Of a stretch of 64,000 nt of DNA, positions 52,983 to 64,000 are shown one piece after another. The stretch lies in contig CM049395.1 of NCBI GenBank assembly GCA_026929865.2, positions 34,699,501 through 34,763,500 of the forward strand. Direction: 5' to 3'. The stretch's first letter is position 1. Each line of letters opens with the position of its first letter. This stretch comes from Hyperoplus lanceolatus (lineage: Eukaryota; Chordata; Actinopteri; Uranoscopiformes; Ammodytidae). The translations under genes and the position numbers were made by a program. The notes beneath the pieces are model-generated. The model saw nothing but the letters and a program-made list of their open reading frames with translations, did not search any database and had not been told where the DNA came from.

Positions 52983-53951
52983 ATGGAAGTCTAAAATGGC
53001 AACTGGGCATAGAGAGGGAGTCGGTGGAGCTGCTGCTGGTGAATTATATCATAATAATTGTTTCTTATACATTTTTTTAGGAAATTGTTTGATTGACAGC
53101 TTGCAGACACAAAGCTGGGACGAAAAACCAACAACATGGGCACTTGAAGCTCGGATAATTGTTGCACTTCGCCAGCCACAGGAATACGCACAGGGACTCG
53201 CAAAATTAAAAGAAAAATATATTTACATAAAAAGGGAAAGTATCTGCAGTGATAAACGCAGAGAATACCACTGAATATTCATAGTATTGTTTAGAAGGTA
53301 ATTCAAAACTTGCAGCAGAAACAGAAGGAACAATGTGGAATTGAAATGCGTATGAGCTACTACTTCACTGGGGAAAGAAACCACAAGTGTTAAGGCACTA
53401 TGCAATTTTGTACTTCTCGACATCTCAAATGACATTGTAAGATTTATTTTTAAATGGCTATTATTTCTCCGTATAGAAATACACAGTTGAATAAACACTT
53501 GATTCTTGACGATGTATATTTTTCTCTGCCCTTAGGTGGAAACCAGGTGCTGGGCATAATTGCAAAATGAACATTGTTGGCATAATCAAATTAAACTTTT
53601 GCTTGATTGAGGCCAAATCCTGTCTGCAAAAACTACAAGTTGTAGATATGAGATTAGCAGTTACATACCAAATTACAGTGCCAAGGACTGAGTGTTAGTA
53701 TTGGTTTAATGTGTGAGTGTTGTAAGAAGGATTCTTGATTTGTACAGTTAGTGTCAATGTAAAAGGTTTTTCAGTGTTATTGGTGTAGTTGATGTGGGTG
53801 CGTGTTCTGTGTCTGTATTACTCTGTATACTCAGGGAACTGATTACACTGACTCATTGTTTGAAATCAAACCACCTCTTCCTACATATGTCAGTTATTTT
53901 TCTTGCAATGTTTTATACAATATTTGAATTTTTTGTTGTTCCAAAATAGCA

Positions 53952-54190
53952 TTTAAGGTACAGTGTGTGATATTGGAACATTTAGCAGCATCTACTGGTG
54001 AGATTTTAGATTGCAGCGCTCCCTTGCTAACCCCTCCCTTAGCGACCATATTAAGTGATGAAGTTAGTACTCGGTCATCTTCCAATAGGTGCCTTTCTGA
54101 GGGACACCCTATATAAAAACGCGTCAGACTATTAAATTTATCCATTCTGTGCTACTGAAAATAAAAGGTGGTGCAACATGGCAGCGTGCT
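53952..54190. repeat. Teleost dispersed repeat (AAGGTACAGTGTGTGA family)
   Basis: AAGGTACAGTGTGTGATATT followed by GCATCTACTGGTGAGATTTT, GCTAACCCCTCCC and a terminal AAAAGGTGGTGCAACATGGC matches a very common fish interspersed repeat as I remember it. Class not assigned and no coding capacity. Confidence 0.55.
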
Positions 54191-55101
54191 ACGTTAATAC
54201 AAAAAAATGTCTTAGGGTATTAAAATACTTTTATTTTCAAGCAATTATACATTAATTGAAACATACTAATGAATATTATATTCCATTTCTACCAAGTCTG
54301 TTATGAAAAATTGCAATACATTTGACACACTGCACTGCAACTTTAACTTGGTGTATTTACATGTTTGTGTAAGAGGATTTAAATTTAAATTTCAAATAAA
54401 AAGGTCAGTTAATTGACACTGGAAGTGCTCAGCTTGTGAAAACAGTTATGTAATATCTTCTTGAGGACATTGTCAAGTAACAATAAAGAACCTTGACAGT
54501 TTCATCGCGGCTTATTTTGGGTTCAGAGGCAAGAACTATGTGACAGGACGCCTGTGGAGATGTGGAGCTTGAAAATGGTTGGCTTTAGAGACAGTTCAAA
54601 GAGATTAAGCTATTGGTTTTGTTATGTAAAATGTAGGCTCCAGCATTGAGCACCCTAGGGAGTATAAGGCCGCACTCACATTTGGCCCGGTTGATCTGTG
54701 CTGTGCTTAAGGATGATTTTTCGAGCCTCGAGATACTTTCATCTTTTTCAGAAAGTAACCAAGACCCAAATCGTTCCCTCACCTTGACACCTTGATTGCC
54801 TTAAGGTAATCAAAGCAAACATAATCCAAAGTGTAAATCACTTGCACATCACAACATTTGAAAACTTGGCAGATTTTCACAATTCTTGAATTAGAGGTAA
54901 TTTCTAACATAATTTCTGACCATCTTAATGGCAGTACAGTACTGAATCACTGGGGTTATCCTTTAATCACTCAATGAACCATAATCATCCTCAATCATCA
55001 CCATGATAATAAAACCTATTTTGCAGTGCTGCTGCAGTGCTGTATTGCATCTTTGCCCACACCAACATTTTGTGCACTTTTATGATTGACCAATTGATGT
55101 T

Positions 55102-55198
<97 letters not shown>

Positions 55199-55248
55199 CA
55201 TCCATCCATCCATCCATCCATCCATCCATCCATCCATCCATCCATCCA
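55102..55248. repeat. (ATCT)n-(ATCC)n tetranucleotide array
   Basis: About 24 TATC units change to about 12 CATC units at 55199, seen directly. The frames across it encode repeated Ser-Ile-Tyr-Leu or Ser-Ile-His-Pro and are not genes. Confidence 0.97.
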
Positions 55249-58200
55249 TTTACTATGTCATCTACAAATAGAATGTATTTTAAGACAACTTTTTTGAGGC
55301 GATTGAAAGAAAAAATGTATATATATATATATTATTTAATCCTTTCTCCTTTTGTATTATTCTTAATAAACCTATCGTTGCCTATTCTTGAAAATGGAAA
55401 TGTTTTCATTGAAGCACATTGTGTTTTCTTCATGTAATGTAATACATAAAAGTTTGACTTGCCTTGCCCTATCTCCGGCTGAACAAACCGTACAAGCAGA
55501 AATATTTCCTGACACTATGGCGGGCGCAGCGTGTCTCTCCACAGAGGTAATACAGACCGCTGAGAAGGATGTGAAAGGCACTTCTGCAGATCGGGTGAGT
55601 GGGAAGTTCACAAATACATATCAGACAGAAAATGTCTCGCCTTAAATCTACATTACTTATTCCCCACTCAACGATTTCAAACCAAATGTTTCTGAATATT
55701 TGTATTAACTCCTGAGGTCTTTTCAAATTTTCCCTAAAAATGTCTCATTGAGAAAACAACACCTCCTTAGACAGGCTAACACTAAAAGGAGCTTAAACAC
55801 TAAAATATTTTTCATTTTCCCTCTAACAAGAGAGCATCCAAAGCTAGCTTTTGCCTTTTTCCACAATGCATTGAGAACTATAGGTGATTATCATTTACTT
55901 TGTTTTTATGTGCATTGAAGAACAGAAAGTTTAGCTTCGTGCTGGGTCCCTTTAGCATCTCCCCGGCTGCCGCAGTAGGATCCACTCGGCTCTGATCAGT
56001 GTCACCTCGCTATTCCTGCATTTCACTTGACACTCTATTGCAGCCTAAAGAAATCCTCCTTTCATGACATCACATTGTCAATTAGGTGGAGCGGGTTTCT
56101 TTTCTGCTTGCATCAGCTATGTTGGCGGGCTACATCTATCTGGTCTCTATCTGCAATTAGAACAAAAGAGGTCTCATCTGAGTGTTAAAGTGGGAGTCAG
56201 CGATTCTGGAGAACACTTGTTGACAAAATCAGTGAATATCTCCTCATGATCCGCTACTTGTCCGTACTGTGTGTGGTCCAGTGTTACACAGCCTAGGCTC
56301 TGTAAATGGGCATGCCGCAAGCTACGGTGGGCCCCCTTTGTTTACACACCCTTTGTTTACCTGTTTGTATACATTACTATTTGTAGCCAAGGCTGTGTAT
56401 TAACACTGGTTTTAACACTAATTGTTTTTCAGTGGACACACAGGACTGACTTTGACTAAATGTGATTTGGCCAACAAGTATTCTCCAGAATCTCTGGCGC
56501 CATATTTAACAGCCCACTGCTGTATTCAGACATGAAAAATCTCCCCGTATGCATATCCTAGAAACTTCAGACTTTTCAGTGAAACCCACCTCCTCATTTC
56601 CTTACTGCCTCAGGCTACAAATGGTTAGTTTAGTAAAACAAAGTAGAATTGGTGGGATTATACTAATGGGCAGCCACTTAACTCTGGGTAAAGCTCACTT
56701 AAATGGATAATTATTCAAATCGATGTATTACCAATTTCCCAGTGTAGGGGGACAGTCGTATGCCATGTCTGCCATGTGACATCTAATTCTGTTCACATTG
56801 ATCCACAAAGGAAAGAACCATCCATCTTTACAGGATAAGACCATCACAGTAGTGCAGCTACGTGCTGTTTTTATACTGGGCTGCACATTGATTTGACACA
56901 TCCAGCCCTCAAGTGTCCTTTACGAATATTCTAAAATATTCATGACTTATCTGCCAACTGCGATCACTCAATAGTTATTAATTTTAGCATGCTTGCAGAG
57001 ATCTCTTTGAAGTACAGCAAGCAAATAATTTAAAAGACATTGGCTAGTGCATTGGTTTTCTCTCAATAAAAAGCAGTATTTAGTATGTTTGTTTTTTTAA
57101 ACTTGTATTATTAGGCTAACTGTTTTAAGGAATGTATTTGGTGGCCATGAGAAAGACCAGTTCCTCTGTGTATAGCGAGCAGCCTCACTGCGGTGATGAC
57201 AGACTGGTGCAGTGAAGGAAGTAATTCACTGTCAGAAAAGGTAAAAAAAACAGTAGACCACATCCTTCACTAAGTACTTCCACTCGCTCCCTGGGCCAAT
57301 TAAAGTGTTGGGAGTAAAGTGAGAGCTCTACTTTAACAGTAAAATGTTGACGATATAAAACAACTTTAAGAACATCAACATCCCAACTTGCATGTCATTT
57401 CCAATTGACAAAGACGCTGTATGTGTGCTTTAAAACTCAACATATAAAGACCTATAGCCTACGTTTTGTTCATTTAGAGTTGTCGTTTTTATTTTGTTTA
57501 TTGACTACATGCACATACATGCACACACATGCTGTCTGTCACATTTTTCTGTCATTCTTGTACTCTTAATGGTTGGTTGTTTCTCTTACTGGCAGTAGTG
57601 TAGTTTTAGAGCCAGGCCACATGCCCGTGATCCTAACCTCAAATTTAATGTTCAGTTCTCTTAACACAGAATATATCAATAGCTTTTTTACTTTCGGCTT
57701 GGCATGGATCAAAGTCTCTGAACCGTGGACATTATATGAATATAAAGCGATGACAAAAGCCTGAGGACGATATTCAAAAATCAATTTCTATCTTCCATAA
57801 ATGTCTTTTTAAAGAGCAGCTTTTCGGGAGGGAAATTAGAATGAACTATGATGTGAGGTAAGTCTGCTGCAGTCACTAGGCACAGGTCATGTTTTTGGTA
57901 GAGTTTGGTAGCAACATGGTTCACCCCATTGAAATTGAGTTGGCGAAACCTCAAAGTAATGTTGAAGGGTGAAGGGTGAAGGGAAACAGCTTTGGTAACT
58001 GACATACATTCTGCTACCATGGAGCTTTCCTGCATGAAGAATTAATGATAGAATGAAAAGCCATTTAGCGCTGTATAGCCTAGCTGCACCCAAAGATGGA
58101 ACCGTTGAAGAAACAATATATTTATCTGACATTTCATGGACTTATTTCATTGCTTTCATGTAATTTATAGGCTTTATTTTCCATTTTACAAGGCTGAAGA

Positions 58201-58995
58201 TAAAAGACACAACGCTGGCCCACATTTTTCCATCACGCCTTGCTTCGCTATTATTTTAACCTAAAGAGGTCAAAAGACACAGATGTCTCATTTATCACTG
58301 ATTCAATCTAAAAACGCATCAACCCCGACAGCGACATATTGTTCCATTCTTTTCATAACATAAAAAAATAACTTCTCATACATCAGTTATAAATATCATA
58401 GATGAGGCTTTATTCCGACACATTTAAGTGGCTCTTGCTTTTCATAACCATGGAAACATGGAGAAAATTGGATTTTAAACAAAGCTGAAAAAGAATGCTT
58501 TAACTAGGTCAGTGTTATGGCGATGCCAAAATCTGGTGTCTAGTGAAAACTGAAGACTGGAATCAGAGAGTGACAGTAAACCGCCAGCAATGATAACGGC
58601 AGAGCAGCGGGCACTGAGAGATACCCTGGAGAGATTTGTTAAAAGATAAAATCTGTCCAAATAAATAAACGTGTGGTGTATTTAGGATATATTTAACTGC
58701 ACATATTGTAATTTATTCAGCACTTACTGCATATCACAGCACTACCGACTGCACTGACATGACAGATAAACCTGCTGATGCTGTTCAGATGTAAAAATAT
58801 GTCTCTAGACATGATCATATAAAGAAAAGAAAACAAATGAAGACATCCCCAGGGTCTCTGTGCTTTTATCCCTTTGCCTGAAGTTCCCCAAACAGTCATG
58901 CACGGCTGTGACAGTGCCTTTGTGCATTAACACTCAACTCAGCAACTATAAAAACTGCATGCCTTTTATGTGGGCCGCTCATGCTGTGCACGTAC
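55249..58995. other. Noncoding stretch, nothing recognised
   Basis: Frames here are below 110 codons and overlap on both strands. A small tandem of GAAGGGT units lies at 57963-57982. No gene supported. Confidence 0.45.

Positions 58996-59081
<86 letters not shown>
58996..59081. repeat. (TA)n microsatellite, about 43 units
   Basis: Uninterrupted TA array, seen directly. It is self-complementary and prone to cruciform extrusion. Confidence 0.97.
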
Positions 59082-59084
<3 letters not shown>

Positions 59085-59124
59085 CCGGCTTCCTGCTGCA
59101 AATCGATGGGCTCTGTGGCAGGCA

Positions 59125-59144
59125 GGGGCGGGGTAGGGGCGGGG
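59125..59144 (+). promoter_or_regulatory. Tight G-quadruplex / double GC-box motif
   Basis: Four runs of four G are separated by C, TA and C (G4-N1-G4-N2-G4-N1-G4). The same bases contain two GGGGCGGGG Sp1-type boxes. It lies 43 bp after a (TA)43 array. Confidence 0.65.
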
Positions 59145-59939
59145 CTGACAGCTCTCAAATCAGCCGAAAGACAATTTCTATAGATCTGTTTAAATCATTG
59201 GAGACAGATGCAACCCATTCACAACTCTGGCAATCTGTGGATCCTCCTTTGGGCTGTGACCTACATTACGATGACAAGTAAACACAACTTCAGAAGACAA
59301 GTCTTCAGTCTCTCTCTCTTTTTTTGCTTTCTCCCTGTCTCTCTCCTCCATGTCCCTTTCTGGCCCGCTTACTGCTGCATGTGTTTCACCCCCCTATACC
59401 CGCTCCTCCCTCGCCAGTGGTGTGGAAAAACCACGCTTGTGCTAACAAGATTAATTTCAAAAGTGGCTGGAAATGAGAAGTCTTCTTTTAGTGTTTAGTA
59501 GCTGTGGGGCGCTACTTCCAGCGCCGTGGTGGTTTCCGCTGAGGACGATTAATGTTATGCATCGTCGCGCTTTTTTCTTTTGGTTGAGTTGCCCACTGAT
59601 GCAATTCTACGGTGGAGTCATTGCTACTGCGTTTAGGGGATAATCAGCATTTGTTAGAGCCTAGATAAAACATCTTTCCCTTTTTATTCCATCCTTTCAT
59701 TTTTTTCTAAAAGCCATGTCTGTGAATATGTGACACCCAGGCTGCTCTCGCCCACACAACAGTTGGTGTACAGTGAGAGGTCAGTGCGCAAAGCTTATCT
59801 CACACTCTGAGAGTCAAGGGAATTAACACAAGAGCAAGTGACAGTAGCCGCGAGTAAGTCAAGAGTCATTGGATTACAATTTAAGTGAAATGTGTTGGCT
59901 GCTATTGACTTTATGAGCAGCAAAGTGGGTGACTCACAC

Positions 59940-59943
59940 ACAC

Positions 59944-60012
<69 letters not shown>
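59940..60012. repeat. (CA)n microsatellite
   Basis: CA array with one CGCA variant, seen directly. Confidence 0.95.
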
Positions 60013-60015
<3 letters not shown>

Positions 60016-62720
60016 GAACAAGCTCAGATCTTGTGATTTCTTTTCATGTAGTGGTTCCAAAGAGACCTATTTCCATGACGATGTGCAAGTTGATTCACCT
60101 TTTGTATTGACATCAAAGCATGAAATCGGTGTTCAGTCCGGGTGACTGACTTTTGTTCTGGGTGAAAGAAACCCTGTAACAGACGTGCCAGCCTTTGAGT
60201 ACCACTAATAGCACCAATTGTTTTTAGCTCATGTACTTAATTTACTTAGTGGGAGTATGATGCATTCTTATGACTCAATGTGCCTTTCCTCTTCCCTCTC
60301 TATTACCAGAAGCCTTGTGTGAGCTGTCAACTCTGCAGTAGCGCTGTATTTAATGTACAGAAATAGGAAAAGTGTCTCCGGCAGGGATCATAACTTGGAT
60401 GCGAGGGGAAAAAATATCACAGCGATACTAGGTTTAAACATAAATATACCCGCAGTACTTTTTTTTACCGCTTAAAACTGATCTCTAAAAAAAGTAACCA
60501 TCAGCCTTAACTGAAAGCTCTTTTAAGGTAGCAGTACGGTCATCATAAATTATAGTCTCTGCTAGAAGTAAAAAGGACAAGTATGAATAATACACACAAA
60601 TACTTTTTTCTCATCACCTCAGCCCCTACAGTGGCTGCAGACCAGCAGCTTTGACCTCAATCATAACAGCCGCTCTCACACGCCCGTCACAGTTTGACTC
60701 TCCCTGACCTCTTGCTGTTGCCTTGAGAGCAAATTAGTCGGTGATGCCAACATGAGTCGACAGTTTAGCCCCGAACAATCCTGACACCTTCTTCTGGCTG
60801 CTGTTTTCATGAGCCCATCTGTCGACTGAAGGGACAACTTCCTCCACTATAGGAACATGACACTATTATCCCACATATTTTAGTCGTCATTTCTTTTAAT
60901 TTCATTTTTTAATTTCATTTATTTACGGCTCTTGAGCACAAACCATTCAAATAATAACAGAACAAAACAATGGCAGAGGGAAAAACAAAAACAATATGGA
61001 AGGAGGTTTTTTCAAAAAGGCACTCATCTTACCAATAACTTTTGGCCTTTGCGACCTCAAAAGCAATATCAATTTAAACATAGATGGAAAGTTGACAAAA
61101 TATTTCGGCAATCCGCATCACTCTACACGTGTATGTGTTCATGTTAATGCATTCACTTCACAATTTACTTTAAACTTAACTTTGAGTTTTCTAAATGATG
61201 CCAATTACCATTTCACTCTATTTCCGCATAGGGGAGTTTCAAATGAGTCTGTTATATGATCCTTCGTGCGCAACAGTGAGCAAAAGAACAATTAATGAAA
61301 TCAGCGTGGGAACATAATAAGTAGCCAACAAGAAACGCAAGTAGCAACATCTCACATGGTGGATAGCAAATCTTTAGTAAAATCCATTTAAAAAAAAAAC
61401 TACTTCAGCAAACAAGAAGAATGGGGAAGAAGAGAGGAGCATATATCTAACTGACAACAAACAAACTACAAACTTTTCGGTCCAGTGTCCTTGTTTTCAA
61501 TTTCTTCAAGACACTTTTTGAATGAACTTGCATTGTGGAAAAACAAATTTTGTTTGTATAGTTCCATTTCTTTATAGTTCTTCTATAAATTGGTTTTATA
61601 ACTTTGAACCTCCGGGTTCCATGGTGTTCATCCCTAGAAGTTCGGGAGGTGGTAGCTACCCAATCTGAAGAGAAGATGCCTGATGCAACTGCTGCTGGAA
61701 AAAAAATCTGCAGCACTTTTAATCAATCTCTAGAGATCAATTATGAATCCAGTCATTATTGTTTGTGAAAATGAAACAAAAATATCCCTGCATTCATTTA
61801 GAAATCCCACCAGACAGCTCAGAGTTTCACATCATCTTCAGCTTTTATTACACAAGCCACAAGAAGAAAAAGCCTCCCAACCGTTAGAACTCTCCGAACA
61901 CAATTTGATTCTTCTCCACCCCCCTGCTGCTCTGGGGTCAGCTCAGCACGGCTGTGAAGAGGTCTTCAATTCTGAACAACCCAAGTTCTCATTTGACCTG
62001 TACACCCTCCAAATGGAGACAGTTCATACTCTAGACCTATGACTTATCTTTTTCAGTTAAGGGACGCTTTTCACAATCTGATTTAAGTAAACATTATACT
62101 TGTGGTGCGAAAAACACAACAATGACGAGGCCAGATACCATCGCATGTTCTGAATTTTATATTTTCTTGTAATATTTTGGTCAAAACATGGGCATAACGA
62201 TTTGCTTAAAAATTTAGAAGAAGAAGAAATGCAACACAGCCTTATGCCATTTATATGCCTATATATGCTATCTTCAATAAGAGCAAAACATGAGAGATAC
62301 AGTATGAATAATACATGGGAATAAAACATTAAACTACAAGAGCACAACATGAAAATATTGTTTTGAGAATGGATTTAAAGATTCTCACAGATTTTGCCAA
62401 GATTAGGAGAGTTGTATTGATCGTTTGCATTTGGCAAGAGACTCTGCTGTGGAGCGCAGCTGATCTCAGCTCAGCTGAGAAACTCTCCAGAGCCACATTT
62501 TAATCCTAGAAGCAATAAGTATTAAAAATCACCTTCATTGTATATGTGTCGACATATTGTGTGTACTGTATGTCTTTCTTCTGACTGTCACACCATCCTC
62601 TCACACAGGAGGACGTTAAGTCATATTGGCCCCCGACCGGCACAGCTGAAGGGAGCGAATGCAACACTGCAAAGTCAACACTGTCAAGATTTATGTAAAT
62701 CGGTGTGAATATATTGAAGG

Positions 62721-62723
<3 letters not shown>
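60013..62723. other. Noncoding stretch, nothing recognised
   Basis: The longest frame (about 99 codons at 61743-62042) shows no domain, no splice logic and ordinary intronic composition. No repeats with clear ends. Confidence 0.45.
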
Positions 62724-62815
<92 letters not shown>

Positions 62816-62842
62816 TGCGTGTGTGCGTGCGTGTGTGTGTGT
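62724..62842. repeat. (GT)n-(GCGT)n microsatellite
   Basis: About 36 GT units followed by GCGT units, seen directly. Confidence 0.95.
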
Positions 62843-63171
62843 ATGTGAAGATTGTCACATTCTAATGTAGTTGCTGATGTGTATCTACAATATGTCAAAT
62901 TACCGAACATTTAGTCAAACTGATTCTGCTACTGATTTGTTTTGTCGTTGATGCTGCTCTCTTCTCTCTTCCAGTGACAGCGGGTTAAGTCAGGTGTTAA
63001 AGTAGTAAGTAGTAACTGGTGAGTTTTTATTATTTATACCATTTTCTTTGCCACCACATTATATTTATTTTTTTGCACTGCAATCGATAGAGATCATCTG
63101 TCACTTAAACCGTAAGTCCCATACTGAGCTGTCTGTATCCTTACACTGTCTCGTCCGAGTCCCTCAGAGGA

Positions 63172-63195
63172 TTTTTTTTTTTTTTTTTTTTTTTT
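63172..63195. repeat. Poly(T) run
   Basis: About 24 consecutive T, seen directly. It could be the tail of a retroposed sequence on the minus strand, but no body was recognised next to it. Confidence 0.9.
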
Positions 63196-64000
63196 ACATT
63201 TTTGAGTCATTTTTGCCAAAGCTGTCACTGCCATGTCTACTATAACTACTCGATTCTTCATTTTTGTTTCCTGCTGCTGTCGCTGGAGAATACTTTGACT
63301 TATTGGGTGATGGAGAACATGTTGGTCTTGAGTCCAGACAAAAACTGGATACTCTTACTGCATTACACATCACAGTCCTGGATGCAAAATGTTGTGGCGT
63401 TCAACACTCACAATGTATTGCACCAAATGACTTTCTGTAATATAAACCCAGTGGAGGGAAAGGTACAAGTCTCTTGATATTACAGGAAAATTCAAGCTTA
63501 ACAAAACTACAAGACTCCTACATTGATTATTCAATGTTTTGCAACAACAACAAAAAATCACTTTGTTCCCAGTGCAACTAATTGATTAATCATCATACTA
63601 TGATGAAGTAATAACTGAAGTAAATTGTCTAGACAAGACTTTTGCCTGAAACAGTGCCACAATCCAGTGTATTCTTGGCTGTGTGTTCTCATCCTCTTGC
63701 TTGTCGTTTGTCCCTAGCTTGTTCACATATATAATCGTTGGGCTAATGGGCTAAATAAGCAGGCAACTTTATAGCCTGGGAACTTTAATGTATAATAAAT
63801 GCATCTCCAAGGAGAGTGCTCTCTGTCCATTTCACAATGAGCAGATAATTGCTCTTAGTAGACCTCTGACTTGCTATCCCGTGAGACGGTTTTGAAATGG
63901 AAATTGATTATTTTCTTGCATGGTGAATTTTAACGGCGGTATATTTTGGATCACTGTCAACAATAACTATATACTAACAAAGGATTTTCCCACCAGACCA

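Noticed and set aside
55037..55297. 86-codon frame with Ser-Ile-Tyr-Leu repeats
   Set aside because: Pure translation of the ATCT/ATCC tetranucleotide array.
61743..62042. 99-codon frame as a small gene
   Set aside because: No domain, signal peptide or splice evidence; length is within chance expectation for this much sequence.

Overview
This looks like a window of teleost (probably percomorph) nuclear DNA. It is AT-rich, with intron-like spacing between exons. It carries fish-type repeats: a V-SINE-like element, a tRNA-derived SINE, a Rex3/RTE-like LINE, hAT and Tc1/mariner non-autonomous copies, and about twenty long dinucleotide or tetranucleotide arrays. The identification of the organism group rests on repeat style and on a tetraspanin homology recognised by eye.

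The only protein-coding gene I can support is a tetraspanin of the TSPAN4/TSPAN9 subfamily on the minus strand, most like TSPAN4. Two internal coding exons are present: 12765-12956 (64 codons) and 274-348 (25 codons). Both have clean AG/GT splice sites, the same reading phase, and the lengths expected of the homologous vertebrate exons. The intron between them is about 12.4 kb. Upstream of the 64-codon exon (12957-64000) I find no first coding exon. Most of the window is therefore either one very long 5' intron or flanking DNA of this gene. The downstream exons (large extracellular loop and TM4) lie beyond position 1.

Layout. 1-1430: 3' part of the intron after the 25-codon exon, the exon, then a hAT-like element (422-1420) carrying a V-SINE. 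1430-12764: intron with a fish dispersed repeat (2474-2740), a tRNA-SINE with target-site duplication (TSD) (4291-4478), an (AAT)n array, another common teleost repeat (9485-9765), and a compact palindromic fold (11795-11861). 13010-14941: a hAT element holding a second, nested hAT element, each with a perfect 8-bp TSD. 15504-16653 and 32436-33577: two inverted copies of a ~1.15 kb Tc1/mariner derivative with transposase remnants. 21802-23500: two foldback MITEs. 29424-30187: a 5'-truncated Rex3/RTE-like LINE with an open 3' ORF and a TSD. 30211-30698: a hAT-like MITE. 38760-41035: an unusual CpG-rich, LTR-like block. 41421-42505: another hAT element. 47059-47292: a short Tc1 derivative. 47512-48109: a further TIR (terminal inverted repeat) element. 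51113-51547: a TIR element with CTACT-type ends. 51870-53000: a dense microsatellite cluster. 55102-55248: an ATCT/ATCC array. 58996-59144: (TA)n followed by a tight G-quadruplex motif.

I found no bacterial-type operon, CRISPR array or defence locus. The most noteworthy items are TE insertions within 70 bp of both splice acceptors, nested TE architecture, a three-way-junction palindrome, a G4N1G4N2G4N1G4 run beside (TA)n, and a possible retroelement-derived CpG-rich promoter block. Almost all short ORFs in the window are chance frames or microsatellite translations.
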